A stretch of DNA of 64,000 bases from Amphirosellinia nigrospora (lineage: Eukaryota; Ascomycota; Sordariomycetes; Xylariales; Xylariaceae), in the NCBI GenBank assembly GCA_004123355.1, contig SCHM01000001.1, positions 6,768,193 through 6,832,192 of the forward strand, given 5' to 3'. This document shows, in pieces, positions 1 to 15,190 of the stretch (position 1 is its first letter; each line of letters begins with the position of its first letter). The notes below the pieces were generated by a model. That model had not been told where the DNA came from, ran no database searches, and saw only the letters and a list, made by a program, of their open reading frames with translations. The position numbers were made by a program, and so were the translations under genes.

Positions 1-2104
1 GTCTTGGAACACAACTGGCACTGTGAGTCGTCTTTATCGTGCTCAATGTACTCGGGAGTTGAGCATAATCTCAAGACGAACAGACCTACACGTTCGATCT
101 GCCGCTGCCTTTTATTTCTCTTAGTTGGATTCGAGCTATTCCCCCTTAAAGTTGGCTGCCTAGGTACCTAGGTAGGTAGCCGGCGCACGTGGAGATAGTA
201 GATATTCGCTGACCTAGGTATTTAATATTGATCTGGTGCATTAAAACAGATAGCTGTTAGCAGTTTTGTGAGAGTGGCAATTCTTGACCAACTTTGCGCG
301 ACGTGGCCTAAGACTGTGGTGGGTTGCTCCAGTGGAGAGATGAGCTAAGATCTTATCTAAGGCATGGGAATGGGAGTTTGGAATGGGATATTCTGCTTCT
401 TCTGGGATAATTCTTACTAGACCAGGACTAAAGAAGCCGTGGTGATGTATGACCTAAAGCCGATTTTCAATAGATTGAGGGAGTTGAGGGTTATAGGGGT
501 GTTGTTGACGATTCGTATATTTGTTCCACCGTTTAAGAAGTTATGATAAAGATTGGCAAAGGTTGATGAATGACGATTGGAGTGAATAGCTGCGGGTGAC
601 GTAGCGGCAAATTAGATAGTGCCAAACTCGCCATTCTCCTTACCTACATCTTGGTGCTGTGGGGTTGGTGAGTAGGCACAAGATTATGGAGATTGGGATG
701 ATGGTATTTAGGTGGTAATGGTGATCATCGGAGACATGCCCGCATTATAAAGCACATATTGAGCATATTTATTATAAGCACACTTGTCTAGCCATGCGCT
801 TGGGATAGTACACTTATTTGGAGCATTTAGCGGGAAGAATCACCGCCGCCATTGGTGACGGTCTGGTACTTATATCAGGTAATAGACTGGTAGCTACTCG
901 GGAAAGGGAGACCAAGAAGTACCTACCTACTGTAAGCCAAAGAGCCAAGAGCCCCAACTTTGGGGCCGGCAAGTGGCAAGGTCATACCCCAAGCGGCCTG
1001 CTTTCCGTAGGGCTGAATCTGGATTGCGAGGTTGGAACGCGATTTTAGTCGACACCCCACCATTTCGTCAATATTCGAGATGCGCACAGCTTTTGATTGG
1101 CGCGCACAAGTGTCCAATTCCTGCTCGAGTTTACCACCCCAGCTTGGCTCTACGCCAGCCAAACTAAGTAGTTATTATATGCAAGGGGGAGACAAGCACA
1201 CATAGTACAACGAAACCCTGGGTCCGGTTCACACGTTGAACGTGTTTAAATTGTCAAGTCCGATTAAACATATGCTACAAGATTGTAGTACTTTTACGTA
1301 GATATCTAACAAAGGTCTATTTTAAATAAAAACATACTGGGAATTTCTGGCGTAATACGAATGCATGCCTATTATAGCTAATTGTAAAGAAATTCGATAC
1401 CGTTTTAATAAGAAACAATATAAAGTCGACACATATAGATGGAATATATTCGAGACGACTAGACTGGCTTAGGTAGTATGAGCAAGGCATTTCAAGCCAG
1501 CAATTAAAGTGCTTATGGTGGCTATAAGAACCATGGGAGAATTTCCCTGTCATCTGGTACCTGCATTGGCGGGTGATTGAATGAGATACTTACAAGGCCG
1601 TTTGGGTACCGTAATCAACGATGAGAGCAGGATGCACATGTCACTTAACGTTAGCACATTCCAGCTGCAGCGGTAGTACCACCCGGGCGCCTGGGTCTCC
1701 GGGGCTGGGGCTGGCTGGCGGCTGGCCCAGTCTCCAGAAAAGCGGAGATGTTATCGATTGGGTAAGTGGGGCCGGAGATTACCTAACTCACATAGCACCT
1801 GCCGTGGCTGTTCCAACACCCATCGTAACTACATCACGTCTGCAACACCGCGTCCAAGTTGCCATTTCCACACTTCACCACTAGCATCAGCACGAATGAC
1901 CGGCACAGGCCGCGCCCACTTCTCATCTATCCCGCATGCTTTCTCTGGAACCCTGATATTTGCCTTGTCAAATGCCTTTTTGCCACCATCCGCCGCATCT
2001 CGAGCCCCTCGCACACTTCCTTGCGACGCGCTGATTACGTCCTTCTCAAACTCTAATCTGCTCCTCTGTCGCTCGCCCACAGCAGCCCGAACAGCAGCGG
2101 CATC
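1..2104. other. Intergenic region upstream of the Nto1 gene
   Basis: No gene is supported here; open frames are short and share no family motif. A cluster of the palindromic word TAGGTACC/CCTAGGTA lies at about 159-182. The last 400 bases become CT- and GC-rich, as in a proximal fungal promoter or 5' leader for the gene starting at 2105. Confidence 0.6.
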
Positions 2105-5100
2105 ATGGCACCTAGTCCGAGGACGCCACGGATAGCCTCATCCGCGCGCCAGCGCACTCGCCAGCCAGACACAGCCAGCACCGCGCGACGCGCCCGGACC
2201 AATAGCATCGTGGCTGCTACGGAGCCTCCTTTGAAACGGCGTCGATACATCCCCGGTGGCCCCGGCGGCGGCGGCAGGTTTCTCGACAAGAACGAGGATG
2301 ACATGATCGATCCCCCAGCAACAACCGGTGGCCGCTCCCGGACCCGCACCAACATCCCCAACACTCCAGCCTCCCCCTCCCTCTACCCCCCTCGACGTGA
2401 ACGAAGCACCCGCATCCGGACCTCGACGCGCATAGAGCAAGATGACGAGATGCAGATAAGTTCTGCAGCCGCCGTCGCTGCCGCTGTTGTGCAGAGCGAA
2501 GGTTATAAGCCCCGGGAAGAACGAGGCTGGGAGGAATTTCACCCTAATCTCGATATCGAAGGCACCTTTATGCTATTCCATGCCGACGATGTTGATGGGA
2601 CCGCCAAGCCTATACCCGAGACACCTTCAGGAAAACCATTGTACGGGAATTCCAATGATGTTGGCAGTCCTTCCAAAGACCAAATACATGCTTCCCCCAA
2701 CACCCAAGCAAACGGTGTCATATTCACCTCTCAGAGCCTCGTGGCAACCACTCCTACGCGGCGACGTGGCGCGCGCCAGTCACTGTACGCTGTACGTGGT
2801 GACTCAACACTAGTACCGAACACCCCTACTCCACTACCCATCCATGGCCAGAACAATAAAGAGAAACTTGATCTCAAACAACCCCTCTATCGTAAGACGG
2901 ATCGCATCTTGCTTTTTGAGAGCAAGACATTCGGTCAGGCACGTTATGTTGACAAAGCTATGATGAATATCGGCTATCAGGAAAGCGACAATTATATCCG
3001 GCCAGAGCGTCGACTAATTAAAGCCACTGATGGGAGTGTCGAAGATGATCAAGATCTTTCGACTGTTTCTAAGGTCGATGGTGAGGTGTTGCATCAACCC
3101 ACAAACATTCTGGGCCGTGTAGAATACGACATGGATGAACAGGATGATATGTGGTTGGAGGCGTACAATACTCATCGCAAGAGCCAGGGTTGGAACCCAG
3201 TCACTCGCGAGGTCTTTGAAATAACAGTTACGAAGATCGAGAAGGAATGGCACGCCTTGGAGAAGAGGATACCGAAACCAAACCCAAAACCGCCGCAGAC
3301 TCATAGACCTCGATCAAGTTCGGCGGCGGCCGTTAGTGGCGACCCTCAGCCAGGCGAAGAACAAGATAGTAAATGCGCAATCTGCGATGACGGCGATTGC
3401 GAGAATACTAACGCCATCGTGTTTTGTGACGGGTGTGACCTAGCAGTCCATCAGGAATGTTATGGGGTTCCGTTTATTCCAGAGGGTCAATGGCTTTGCC
3501 GGAAATGCCAGTTGATTGGGCGTGGCGTACCTGTTAGTCACAAATACCCCTACCTATCATACATACATAGTTCATGCTAACCATCTCTAGACGTGCATAT
3601 TCTGCCCCAATTCCGACGGTGCTTTCAAACAAACAAACTCGTCAAAATGGGCCCATCTCCTTTGCGCCATGTGGATACCTGAGGTCACTCTCGGCAATCA
3701 TACCTTCATGGAACCTGTCATGGACGTCGACAAAGTGCCCAAGAGTCGATGGAAGTTGACATGCTACATCTGCAATCAGCAGATGGGCGCATGCATTCAG
3801 TGCGGCAACAAGGCTTGTTACCAAGCTTTCCATGTCACTTGTGCCCGCCGTGCCCGCCTGTTTTTACGAATGAAGAACAGTTCCGGTGCGTTGGATGTTC
3901 TTGACAGCAGCACCAATTTGAAGGCCTTGTGTGATAAGCATTGCCCATCTGAGTATTCCAAAGAGAATGACGTAGTTCAGGCGACCAGAAGAGCAAAAAA
4001 GTTCTATAAGAAGACTATGCGAGATCGTCTCTGGGCTACCAATCAAGCGTCCGCCCTGGCATTAGCAGCTTCGCATCGTCATTCAATAACCGACCACCCG
4101 CCAGATGAATCACAAATAACGGGAGCTAAGCTCTCGGCTGTCCTCGGGGACAAAAAGGGTCAGCAGGGGAAATCTATATGGAAACTTCCCTCCGGAGCGC
4201 CCGTGATTCCCCAGGCAGTTTTTGACATTGTCGAGGCGTCCTTGCAACGATTCAATTTCCTTAAGCGAAAGGAATTTGTCAGTGATGCCTGCCGTTACTG
4301 GACTTTAAAACGGGAGATGCGGCGGGGAGCTGCCCTTTTGAAGCGTTTACAGCTCCAGATGGAAGCTTTCTCGTCAATGGAACTCACTCGTCGCAATTTT
4401 GCAGCAATGGGATCCAGTGGCAAGGCGAGATTAACAAGGAGAATTGAATTTGCCGAGATGCTTTTGAGAGACCTCGAACAACTGAAGTCATTATCTCAAG
4501 AGATAGTGGACAGAGAGCAAAGTAAACTAGAAGCTGCTGAAATGGAGCGCAATTTTGTGGACACTTGCTACTTTCCCATTCACAAACTTTTGCCGCCGGT
4601 CATTGAGAAGGCTATTGCGTAAGTTTCAAGACGCTTTTTTTAGGATCTAGGGCTAACGACAGAACAGACTTGATAAGAACCTCTTTTACGACGGCTTATC
4701 GCCTATCTCATCTAGAATCGATCAACGGCACTACACGACGACTCTAACACTCGCCCATGACCTCTGCGACGTCATACATACTGGAATAAATACTGAACCT
4801 GGTACCTCACATGAAACATCTTCAAATCCAGCACTTGGTCTCGCAATATCCACAAAAACCGACTACACTGACTATCGAGATCGGAAAAAGCTTGGTAAGC
4901 GGATACTTAAGGCTGTCCAACCACAACTAGAGATGGCGCTACGGCTAGAGGCAGAAGCCAACCATCGGTCGTTTGAGAGCCTCAAGCGAGAACTAGAAGC
5001 CATGATTGAATTGAGCCTTGAATACCGGCCAAAGGCCATCACCGTAGGAACCGACGGTGAAGGCGAACAGAGCCAGGATGTTATTATGGTGGATTCGTCT

Positions 5101-5751
5101 GCAACAGTTATCGCCGTTGGCGGATTGAATCACCAGAGTATAACTACTGTGGATGGAAATGGAGATACCATGATGGTAGACGCTGACAATCAAGTTCCAT
5201 CCACAGATGGCAATATTGAAGTTGACACATCCGCTGTTGCAACGGATATGAAAGTCGAAGGCGCGCAGGTAGCAACTGATGATGTACCCGCGCCAAATTC
5301 TGAAGCAATGGACACCAAGCCTGATGGGAGCAGTAAGAGTGATGTAACTTCTATAAATACACCACCAGCAACAAACGGCTACGTCGTGGTACCGCCCAAC
5401 TCTCAGCCCGCTCCCCCTACACCGCCACAATCCAATGGCAGCTTAGGACGGCAACCGATGGACCCCCTCACAGATGGTGGGGTTCTTTGGTACCTACAAG
5501 AATTCGAACCAGAGGGGACATCTGCCGCCCAAGAACAGTGGAACGAAAGAAACGCAGTGCGAAGCCTTAGTGAAGAGCTTACGGAGATTGATGATGATGA
5601 GCTTAAAGGACTCGGCGTCGAAATCAACGAGGAAAGCATCACAGCTTCTCCAGCAGATACTACCCCTCTTGTCGATGGGGCCAACTACGCAAGTCCTACG
5701 AAGAAGCCGTCAAAGGCTAAGAGGCGTAAGACGACCTACCGAAGACGCTGA
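2105..5751 (+). CDS. nto1: Nto1-like PHD-finger subunit of the NuA3 histone acetyltransferase complex (BRPF/Jade family)
   Basis: Three exons, 2105-3532, 3591-4618 and 4668-5751, give 1179 residues. Introns of 58 and 49 bases start GTTAGT and GTAAGT, have a branch-like TGCTAAC or GGCTAAC, and keep the frame. In order: a disordered basic N-terminus; an EPL1-like region (about 295-370, YIRPERRLIK and later a WLEAYN segment); a C4HC3 PHD finger (about 423-466, CAICDDGDCEN to WLCRKC); then directly an extended PHD of C2HC plus PHD (about 478-590, CIFCPNSDGAF, CYICNQQMGACIQCG, CYQAFHVTCARR). The PHD/zinc-knuckle/PHD block is diagnostic of BRPF/Jade/Nto1 proteins, which scaffold MYST acetyltransferases and read the H3 tail in the nucleus. 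I see no convincing bromodomain after the PHD block, only a helical region (about 650-830) and an acidic tail ending in a basic cluster. Nto1 identity is by family; function is inferred. Confidence 0.88.
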
Positions 5752-8700
5752 TGACGAGTGTGACAGTATATTGGGTTGAGTTCTGTTTTGTATTATATTG
5801 CTTAGGAAGCCCCGCCTCTTCCTCCGCTTTGTATTGTCTTAGTTGCCAGCTTCTTAAAGCTGGTTTCATTTGGAGCAATCCACAATGCTTTAATTAGGGT
5901 AAAGGGAGTAATTCGGAAAGGCGTTAGAGAAGGTTCTAAGACAGGTACGAATCAGGCCTTTATTATACCTAGTAGGCAGGGTTTTCGGGTACTGGCGTTT
6001 ATTGGTCGCAATGATGGTATGGATGATCTTAGAGAGCCTAAATGTAGGCCTTCAACCGAGTGGTGTTTCCAGTGCGAATATAACAATCATGCTCAAAGCC
6101 GTAGTGTATGTCGAAGGTTCTAACCAGCTTAAGTGCTCATGTCTATGTCCATGATATGTATGTTTGCACATGTTTTAAACTTCTTAGCAACCATGGGGAC
6201 ATGATCGATAGTACATGAACGTAGTTCTGCTGCTATGTATATAATTGGATCCTGGGTGACTAAGGCCCTAGATTGGAGATAGTCTAGAAAGTACCCTTCC
6301 ACAACAGGTCTCGGTCACGTAGATATTTGGGGAATCTGTTGATCGAATAAAACGCAGTATATCAATAAGAAGAAAAATATCGAAAGCTCCGAAGCGTGTA
6401 GCTAAGTGTGAAAGCGAAATACAATAAGGAAATTTGGTGTTTTCACACGACAGTACCCCCCTACCAATTACCCCTAATTTTCTTAACCTCATTTGCCTCC
6501 TTATACACACACAGGCATTACTTCAATCGTAGAATAGGGCAAAAAGTAAAGTGAGAATAAGGAACATACAACATCAGGGATTCGCTAATTATCACCGACC
6601 CAATTGCTAATCTGGCGGCCATAGAAATGATATGCTAAAGCTATATTGGTTTAAGAATTGCTATTATTGTAGTTAAAACCTGCTGTTCCATGTAGTAAAA
6701 AGTATAGAATCTAATCATTCACAAGTACTTATGCTCAAAATATACTCAAAACTATGAACTAAACGCTGTTTTACATTAATAACGTACCTAGTTACCAAAC
6801 TGTTTAAACACTATGAACTATATCTAGAACATTATGAAGGTCGTTTCTCATTCATAAGAATAAGCACTTTGGCGGAGTGGTCAACGTGCAGAACTCCTTT
6901 ATCCCGTCCCTTCGGATGTTAGGGGTGAGGTTGGAACTGTCCATTTTCAAGATGCCTAGTAAAACGCTAATACGCAATCTTATACTTATTAGTTACTATC
7001 ATTGTGATATTAACGCTTAGCCGTGGCTTCTCTCTTGCGATAAAATACTAATAGTACCATCAACATGCGGTACTAAAGAATGGTTAGTGTTAACAATAAC
7101 CGAGCTCTAAACCACCTCAGATGTTAAGGAATAGATCCTCGATAGATGTAAGTTATTAGATAGGCAAGCAGATAGCGTAGCCTCTAATTAGAGTACTATG
7201 TGGGCTTAGGTAATGTTGATACTCATATGTCTACATCTTGCAGATGAGCTGACGTTGGGACAAGTACAGTGCATGAGCGGTCGTACCAAGCGGCCGTGGG
7301 AGTCTTAAACTATTCGGCTTAGCTTCTGACCCACCTTTGCTAATATAGTATTTATTTATATGTATTGTCCTACTGTAGGTACTCCTTCGTCCTGCCTATA
7401 ACCAGTTATATGAAGTCATTAGGTACAGACATCTGCAGAAACTAGTTGTCGGCAACAAGATTTACGAAAGCCCAAGGTTTTATTGCGGCTCTTTTTCTTG
7501 TTTCCAGCTGGATTCCAATGTGAGGGTTGCGTATCCCGGCATATCTCGAGCGAACAGCTCACAGTTTGCAGTGTTTCCGCTATATCCGAGTGCGGCGATG
7601 GGACTAGGATATACCATGGACATATATCGAGCGGGAGGGAAATGGCGTCCACTACTGCCAAAGGCGAATGTGTGAGGGAACACATGTGAGTCTAGCAAAT
7701 GGTGTCTTCTGGACGAAGTGACCCTCTAGGTATGAATCAGCCATGTGAAAATTGAGTAGTTGAAGGTTTGGTCTGACGTTGTGGTGGAGAGATGACTTAT
7801 CGGGTCCGTTATCGCCTCCCTTGGTGCGATCAATAACTGCCCGGATCCGGATGGGGCGGAGGTATGCGGAGAGCAGGGGCAGTGGCGCTTTGGTCCCGAG
7901 GGGATGGTTGATGTGTCGACTCATTAGTGTGAACTTTATCTCGCCTTGCCGAAGGTCTAACCGAGGAGGAATCCCCCCCCCTGAAAGTTGAGGTAGCTGC
8001 TGAACATGCTAACGTAGGCCGTGCAACTGTAGGGTGCGACCTCGATGTAAGACATGGCTCCAATGGGGTCTCATGTTACGAGACTCGTGACCTCACTCCT
8101 TAGATGAGTTGGGCTTCCTAATATTGAGCAAGTAATCGGCGATGTCAATGGGGTATAGCTGCAATGTCTCGTATCGGAAGGTTGATCATGTGATGATCTG
8201 ATATCATAACAATGGATAAAACATGAGAGGAGTCACAGCTAGTCTAGACTACTGATCAGTATAGAGGCCGAGGTTTAAGTGGTGGTGTCTGACGTTAGTC
8301 AAAGGGATGTGTCATTTTTGTCACACAAAGCAGCTCACCCACGTACGTCACCTAGTACAAAAACACTCAGCTCGAGTCGGAAATCTTGTTATAATAACGA
8401 GGTGCACAAGCGGTGACGAGCGCGAGAACGTCTGATGAATTGTTTCACTTGTTGCACCAGTACTGTCCTTCCTATGGGGTGCCTCCCCGTTCCTAACAAT
8501 CCCGAGTCTTCATGTCTGATGGCGGGGGCACGCGTGACTCTGCAGTTAGGCGGCCAATGAGTATATGCACATTCGATGCGACGAGAATTATAGCCAAAGG
8601 GTATATTTCTGAGACTGTTTGAAAAAATTGATCGACCCTGATGAGAACTCCCACCGAGTCCTCGGGGATTGTAAAGACTAGATGACTCAAGCTAAGTGAA

Positions 8701-11700
8701 GCACTTGAGCCTTATATATATGTCAGAGTAGTGATTCGAGTTAACCGTATAGTTCTTGTTTGCCTTTAAAGTAGTATGTCATCAATCGAATTGCTATGAA
8801 CCAGTCATCTTGAGTTCAGGGAAGGCTACTTGGAGCTCAGATATAATATTGATATCGGCCAAATTTTCAATCTTAGAGAGTAGATCTCGGTTAAGGATTG
8901 CCGATCACCAACCCCTGGCGAGCTTAAGGTATATCGATTGCCTGCCCAGAGAGTCGGATCGAACTAGCATATGAATCCAGGTTCCTCTAGTGGTGACAAG
9001 CTAATAAACATGTCGGGAACGCGCAGGCCGTCAACGAGTGCCACGTGAACGCTCATATGGAAAACGCCACGGTGTAGCATAGCAAGAGCAGTAAGTTGGT
9101 GGGCTCGGACATCTAGCAGAGCCGCCTCCAGAACCCCAAGATTCTGCCTGACGCCTTGGATACATATGTCAAAGAAATTTGGTATACAACAGCCCTTGTC
9201 GATGCCCTGTCAACTTGAGATACCAGGGGCTTCGATAATGCTCAGGTGTGGCTAGTGTAGGTAGTTAGCATTTCTAAAGAGGACTCACTTCCGAGACTGA
9301 GCCATGCCGCTTTTAGCCTGAGCAAGACTTAAGCAAGACTGTGTATTATGTAAGTAGCCGTGCATAGGTCCAAATTTACCGTTTTCACAAACCCAATTTA
9401 AAACTGGTCTTGGCACTTGTGGTGTACAGAATACAACCTGGAAGAAAAGCCGAAGACAGCATAAATAAAGTTGGTACATAGTACCAGCAACAGGCATGCC
9501 CAAGACTATCTCAAGAGAAGGATACAGGGCGTTCTATGATCTTCGTTTTGGATTAATAGGCAATAAAATCGAAGTCCGTTGGCCTTTGCACTTTGTACAA
9601 CTAGTGCCATTTACGGATTCAGTTGCGTAATGCCACTTTTGAAGCTAGGTACTAAATTATGTGACATTGATCTTTGCGCCATAATGGGGATTTACTCCAG
9701 AAGCAGATTGCTCCCGGGTTAAACTGGCCGTCCTGGTTAGCATACTGGCATGATCTAGGAGCCAGCGGATCTGGCTAAAAAAAACGATGGGGATAATTGC
9801 TGAATTATAGCCAGGCCTTAATAAAGAACAAGTTTACTTACTTATATAGTGTCTAGTGATATATGTTAAGCTTTTTGCGAGATATTATCTTAACAAAGTT
9901 AGCTATAATGCTGAATATAAGTGGCTTATAGAGCAACAATTTATATAGTTAGCTTTTAAAGTTTGCATGACTTTGTTATCACTTATAATGAGTTAATAGT
10001 TTTTATTTTTACAAGATAAACATAGGCATTGAATAGCTAGCACACGAGAGCCCTGGATGGTTGCAACAACCTAGGCGCATTAAGAAGTGCTATTAATTGT
10101 ACCTACAATTTACTCAATTAATCGAGTCTATACAAGCCATGGATAACTAAATCATCCAGGGTTAGGTACTATTAAGTTCGGAATCGGGCTCGAGTATTAA
10201 TGTTCTTAGGGTTAAATTACTCCCTGGGCAAACGGGGGAAAAGAAACTCTTATCGTGTGAGTGGCGTTATTATGCCTCACACGACGGCAGGATACAAACT
10301 GAACAATGTCCGCACAGAACGTTATAAGCTGGATATGTGATGCCCAGTGACTTTCAATATAACACTTTGAACTTTAGTAGTCGAAGAGGCACACGAAGCG
10401 GTTCAACATGATGACGATGCCACTGGGGATGTTGGAGATGCTGATGATAACGATGAGCGGGTGTTAGTAGGGGATGAGGAGAGGAAGACGAGAGAATGGA
10501 AACAATATCTTAAGGTACGACGGTACTAGTCGCCGTTTTGCAATTGCTCCCTGAACTTAAGTCAACCAAACTCATCGTACGGGCAACCTTTATAATTTAT
10601 AAGAGGGATTAACATTCAAGAAGAAGATAAACTATATTATACATCAACTTCCGATCTAGGAATACTTGTATAGCTAACACACAAGCCTCTCTACTTATTA
10701 TGTAATCGGTAGCTTGTTATTCTCTTCTTTACTGCATAGTTTGGTGATTTGAAGTGTGAAAGCGAAGCATGATAGGAGAGTGACTTAAAAGGGGCGAGTT
10801 CCCAGTAACCCATGTCATAACCTCACTATTAGGGTATGGGGTGTATATTGATATTTGTTGTTGCGCGGAGAGTCTAGGAGAGTCTCTGGGGGCTAGTCCC
10901 TGGCTATATACATCCAGGTCTTTTGTTCTTATGGCTGTAAGTCCCACGGAGTCTATGTGAGGCTTGGGAAGGCGAGGGTTTTGGTGTGCTAGGCAAGGTA
11001 TCGTGAGATCAGAAGATGCCTTGTGACAAATCATCTCGTCTTCTGATTGAGCGCACACTTTTGACCTTTCTTTGCCATTTATACACTGGGAGTTCTCATG
11101 TTCTTCTCAGTTAGGATGAATGGTTTAGTCTACAATGGAGCCAACAAGCACTTTCGCTGTCTCTCCGGAAGCATACGACCCCTCAATCTTTTATTCGCCG
11201 GCGGTTCTATTTTGATTTTAAGATTTATCCTACGTCGAGCAAGATGCCATCTCTTCCTCCGGTTGAGTAGCGTTGTAGACGATTTTCTGCTTTTCCGGAA
11301 TAAAATCTATAATTTCCCGGCATACGTATCAAAACTTAGTATCAGCTTTATCTGCGGGAAACCTGTATTCCCGTTCTGATTAAAAAGGTGAAAGATATTG
11401 CGGGGGCGGAATATTAGTATAGAACTAATATAAACAAATAAACACTCGATCTTGTTAAAAATGCTTTACAACCCGCTACAATTTAAAAACTGTCTAGTTA
11501 GTAGAAGGCCCGACTTTCCCCTAAAGGGCCTGCTGGGTAAGAGCAACCTATAACTTCAAACTTGTTAATTGTATTAACTGTGAATAGAGGCGGACAATTA
11601 GCTTCAAAGTGTTGTTTGGGCTTGCTAGAGCGAGTATTTAAGTTGAATTACGGCGACCAAAAAATGGGTCCTAGAACCGTTTTGCATAAATTATGTGACC

Positions 11701-12600
11701 TAACCTACGACCTGAGCAGAAGCAAAAGCGGCGAGTACTAGCCACGCTAAGCCTGATCTGCTGCGCGCCACAAGAAACGGCAAACCCAAAATTTGTAGGT
11801 AATAGCACGGTAATTCTACAACATACCAACCTACCTAAGCGCTTGGGTAGGTATTCTCGCCTATTGTGATACAGCTTGATGACCAACGAACAAAGGGTAT
11901 AGGGTAGACGGTATCATGCTCAATGTAGGGAGTACGTAAAAGTGTAAGAAAAAGAAAAACATGAGCGGCAACTGTTGTTTTGTTGTGTTAGTCAAGTTAG
12001 GTACCTAAGTACTGTTGGGAGTCTATAAGGAAATCTCACGAACAATGGGTTACATCTCTACCTATTCTTAGACTTTATACATACCTACCCCTGACCCCGG
12101 ACTTTGGTGCATCCAATGCACGTTCAAGTATGTAAATTGCGAATTACTTGCACACAGAGAGAGGCAATTTGGGGTCGCCTGTTGAATACGGGACCATCGT
12201 AGGGGATATTTTGCTTCCTTCCAAGATTTGAACTTCGCCCAGGCGCATCCTTTCAAAACCCGCCGCTAGGGGTTGTCTTAAAGTGGGGGTTGAAAGGCTA
12301 GGTACTAGCTGTAGGTACCTACCCAGGTACAGCAGATACTTTTGTAGCCACGGGAGATTTGCTAGGCCTTGTCTTGAATACGGGCACGCGACGTCGCTAT
12401 AAGCAAATCTCCAGGCAGACCTAAGCCTTTGAGCAGCGCTCACGGCACCTACTTTGCCAACTATAACCTTGGCTAAGGTAGGGTACCCAGCTATGTACCT
12501 ACACTATCGGGCTTTTTCTGACGTCTCCATCTACCTACCCAAGAAGTGCCTAGGTAAGTAGACAGGTAGTGGCAGCAAGTAGCAAGCAACAATCGGGTCC
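5752..12600. other. Long gene-poor, AT-rich region
   Basis: Nearly 7 kb without a supportable gene. Long stretches (about 6540-7100, 9800-10250, 11390-11660) are AT-rich with frequent stops in all frames, as expected for old or mutated transposon DNA. A short acidic open segment (about 10381-10530, many Asp/Glu codons) has no start and no relatives I recognise. From about 11820 to 12570 the TAGGTACC/CCTACC word recurs, with a small hairpin at 11826-11850. Confidence 0.5.
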
Positions 12601-12819
12601 TGTCCCTTTTCCCTCGCTCTTCACCCATCGGTCGTTTTTGCCTTGGCTACCTACCTAGTAGTCTTTTCTCCCCCTTCGACTTGACACCCCGCGAAACACT
12701 CCGGCGATACGTTACAGGATCCTCCTATCCAGCCCCGTCTGTCTGTCCTGTCTTGTTCTGCGCATCTCCATTTTTACCGTGATAAGCAAGCATCTGTTGG
12801 CATCATTTTCCCACCTTGC

Positions 12820-12872
12820 ACGCCTGCGTCTGCATCTCTGCATCTCTGCGTCTCTGCGTCTCTGCGTCTGTA
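12820..12872. repeat. Imperfect CT-rich microsatellite (unit near tctgcgtc)
   Basis: The words ctgcatct and ctgcgtct repeat in tandem about six times in the pyrimidine-rich leader region upstream of the PP1 gene. It is a simple-sequence tract; no coding role is evident. Confidence 0.6.
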
Positions 12873-13616
12873 CTGCCGCCCGTCGACCTTGACTGTGGAA
12901 CACGTCTGAAAGAAGTTTTTATCCATTGTTTTGAAGCGCCCCGAGCACATTTGCTGCTTCTGCTACACCGCATCCGCGTGCCCTCAACTCTCAGCTCCCA
13001 GCTCCCAGCTCTCAGCTCCAGCCGGCATTCGACCAGCACGCTCCCTGTGCCCATCCGACGAACACGGACACGACGACGACGACCGCGCCCGCGCGACCAC
13101 GACAGCGACGACTCTCACCCGTTTGCCCACTCTCCTGCCCGTCGTAATCTTGTAGAAGTTTAACGTACGTATTGTGCGCGACCGAGCGACTTTTCCTTGG
13201 TTAGCATTCCTTCCCCTTCCCCTACCTAGCCGCCTATACTGCATCCTTTATCCCTGCTTCGTTGCCTCCACGACTCCGACGTCAGCTGTCGCTGCCATTT
13301 GGTCGAGTTGGGCTCAAGATACGAACCATCATCTTAACACCACGACGTCGTAGGTTGATCGCTATCGCGGTGCTACATCACGGCGAGTTACTCCCCACCA
13401 TCTGTCCCGCTCGCCTCAACCGCATCGCGAGGTTTCCGACGGCCGACCCGGCATCACACGACCCGGCGACGATTCATTGTGCACATAATTCACCAGAGAC
13501 GGCCCAGCTCACCCGCTTGACCTTCAAGTAGCCGTCCCGACTCTCTGGGTGGGTGGCATAATTGAGGCATCAGCTTTCTCCCCGAAAGCTCCGGCCGTGG
13601 CTGAGATCGCTTCATT

Positions 13617-13817
13617 GTGAGTTTTTTCATCACCCATCGCCCTTGATCCGTTCGCCCCTCTTCCCCACCCGTCCTGTCGTCTGCTACCACTCCCCCCCAA
13701 AAACCAACCTCAACACTTGCATAATTTATGCGGCGGCACCGCAAATTTGCTGGTGATGGCCCGATAATTTTGTCAATCCGTTCGTCGTGTGCATGCTAAC
13801 GCTTGTTGTCGTTGCAG
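13617..13817 (+). other. Probable 5' UTR intron of the PP1 gene
   Basis: A GTGAGT donor at 13617, a TGCTAAC branch site near 13795 and a pyrimidine-rich GTTGCAG acceptor ending at 13817 form a well-shaped 201-base intron 142 bases ahead of the PP1 start codon. The surrounding leader (about 12600-13959) is strongly pyrimidine-rich and has no credible coding frame. RNA reads would settle it. Confidence 0.5.
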
Positions 13818-13959
13818 CCCAAGAAGTGCATCATATTCTAGTATTGGGCTCCACCACCGTTTTCGCTCGACCCCGATCTTCCCCCTCATCCTCGTCGTCT
13901 TAATATCTTAATATTCGTTCTCCTCGTGGGCCTACTGCCTGGTAGGACACCACCTTACG

Positions 13960-15190
<1,231 letters not shown>

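Noticed and set aside
6868-6952. tRNA-Ser/Leu-like segment with D-arm-like (gcggagtggtcaac) and T-arm-like (ggttggaact) words
   Set aside because: The acceptor stem does not pair and the B-box is altered; at best a decayed tRNA-derived fragment. A covariance-model scan would decide.
7480-7698. Minus-strand FAFGSSGRHFPPARY resembling a cytochrome P450 haem loop
   Set aside because: The haem-ligand cysteine is absent and no other P450 motif lies at the right distance; may be chance or a very old relic.
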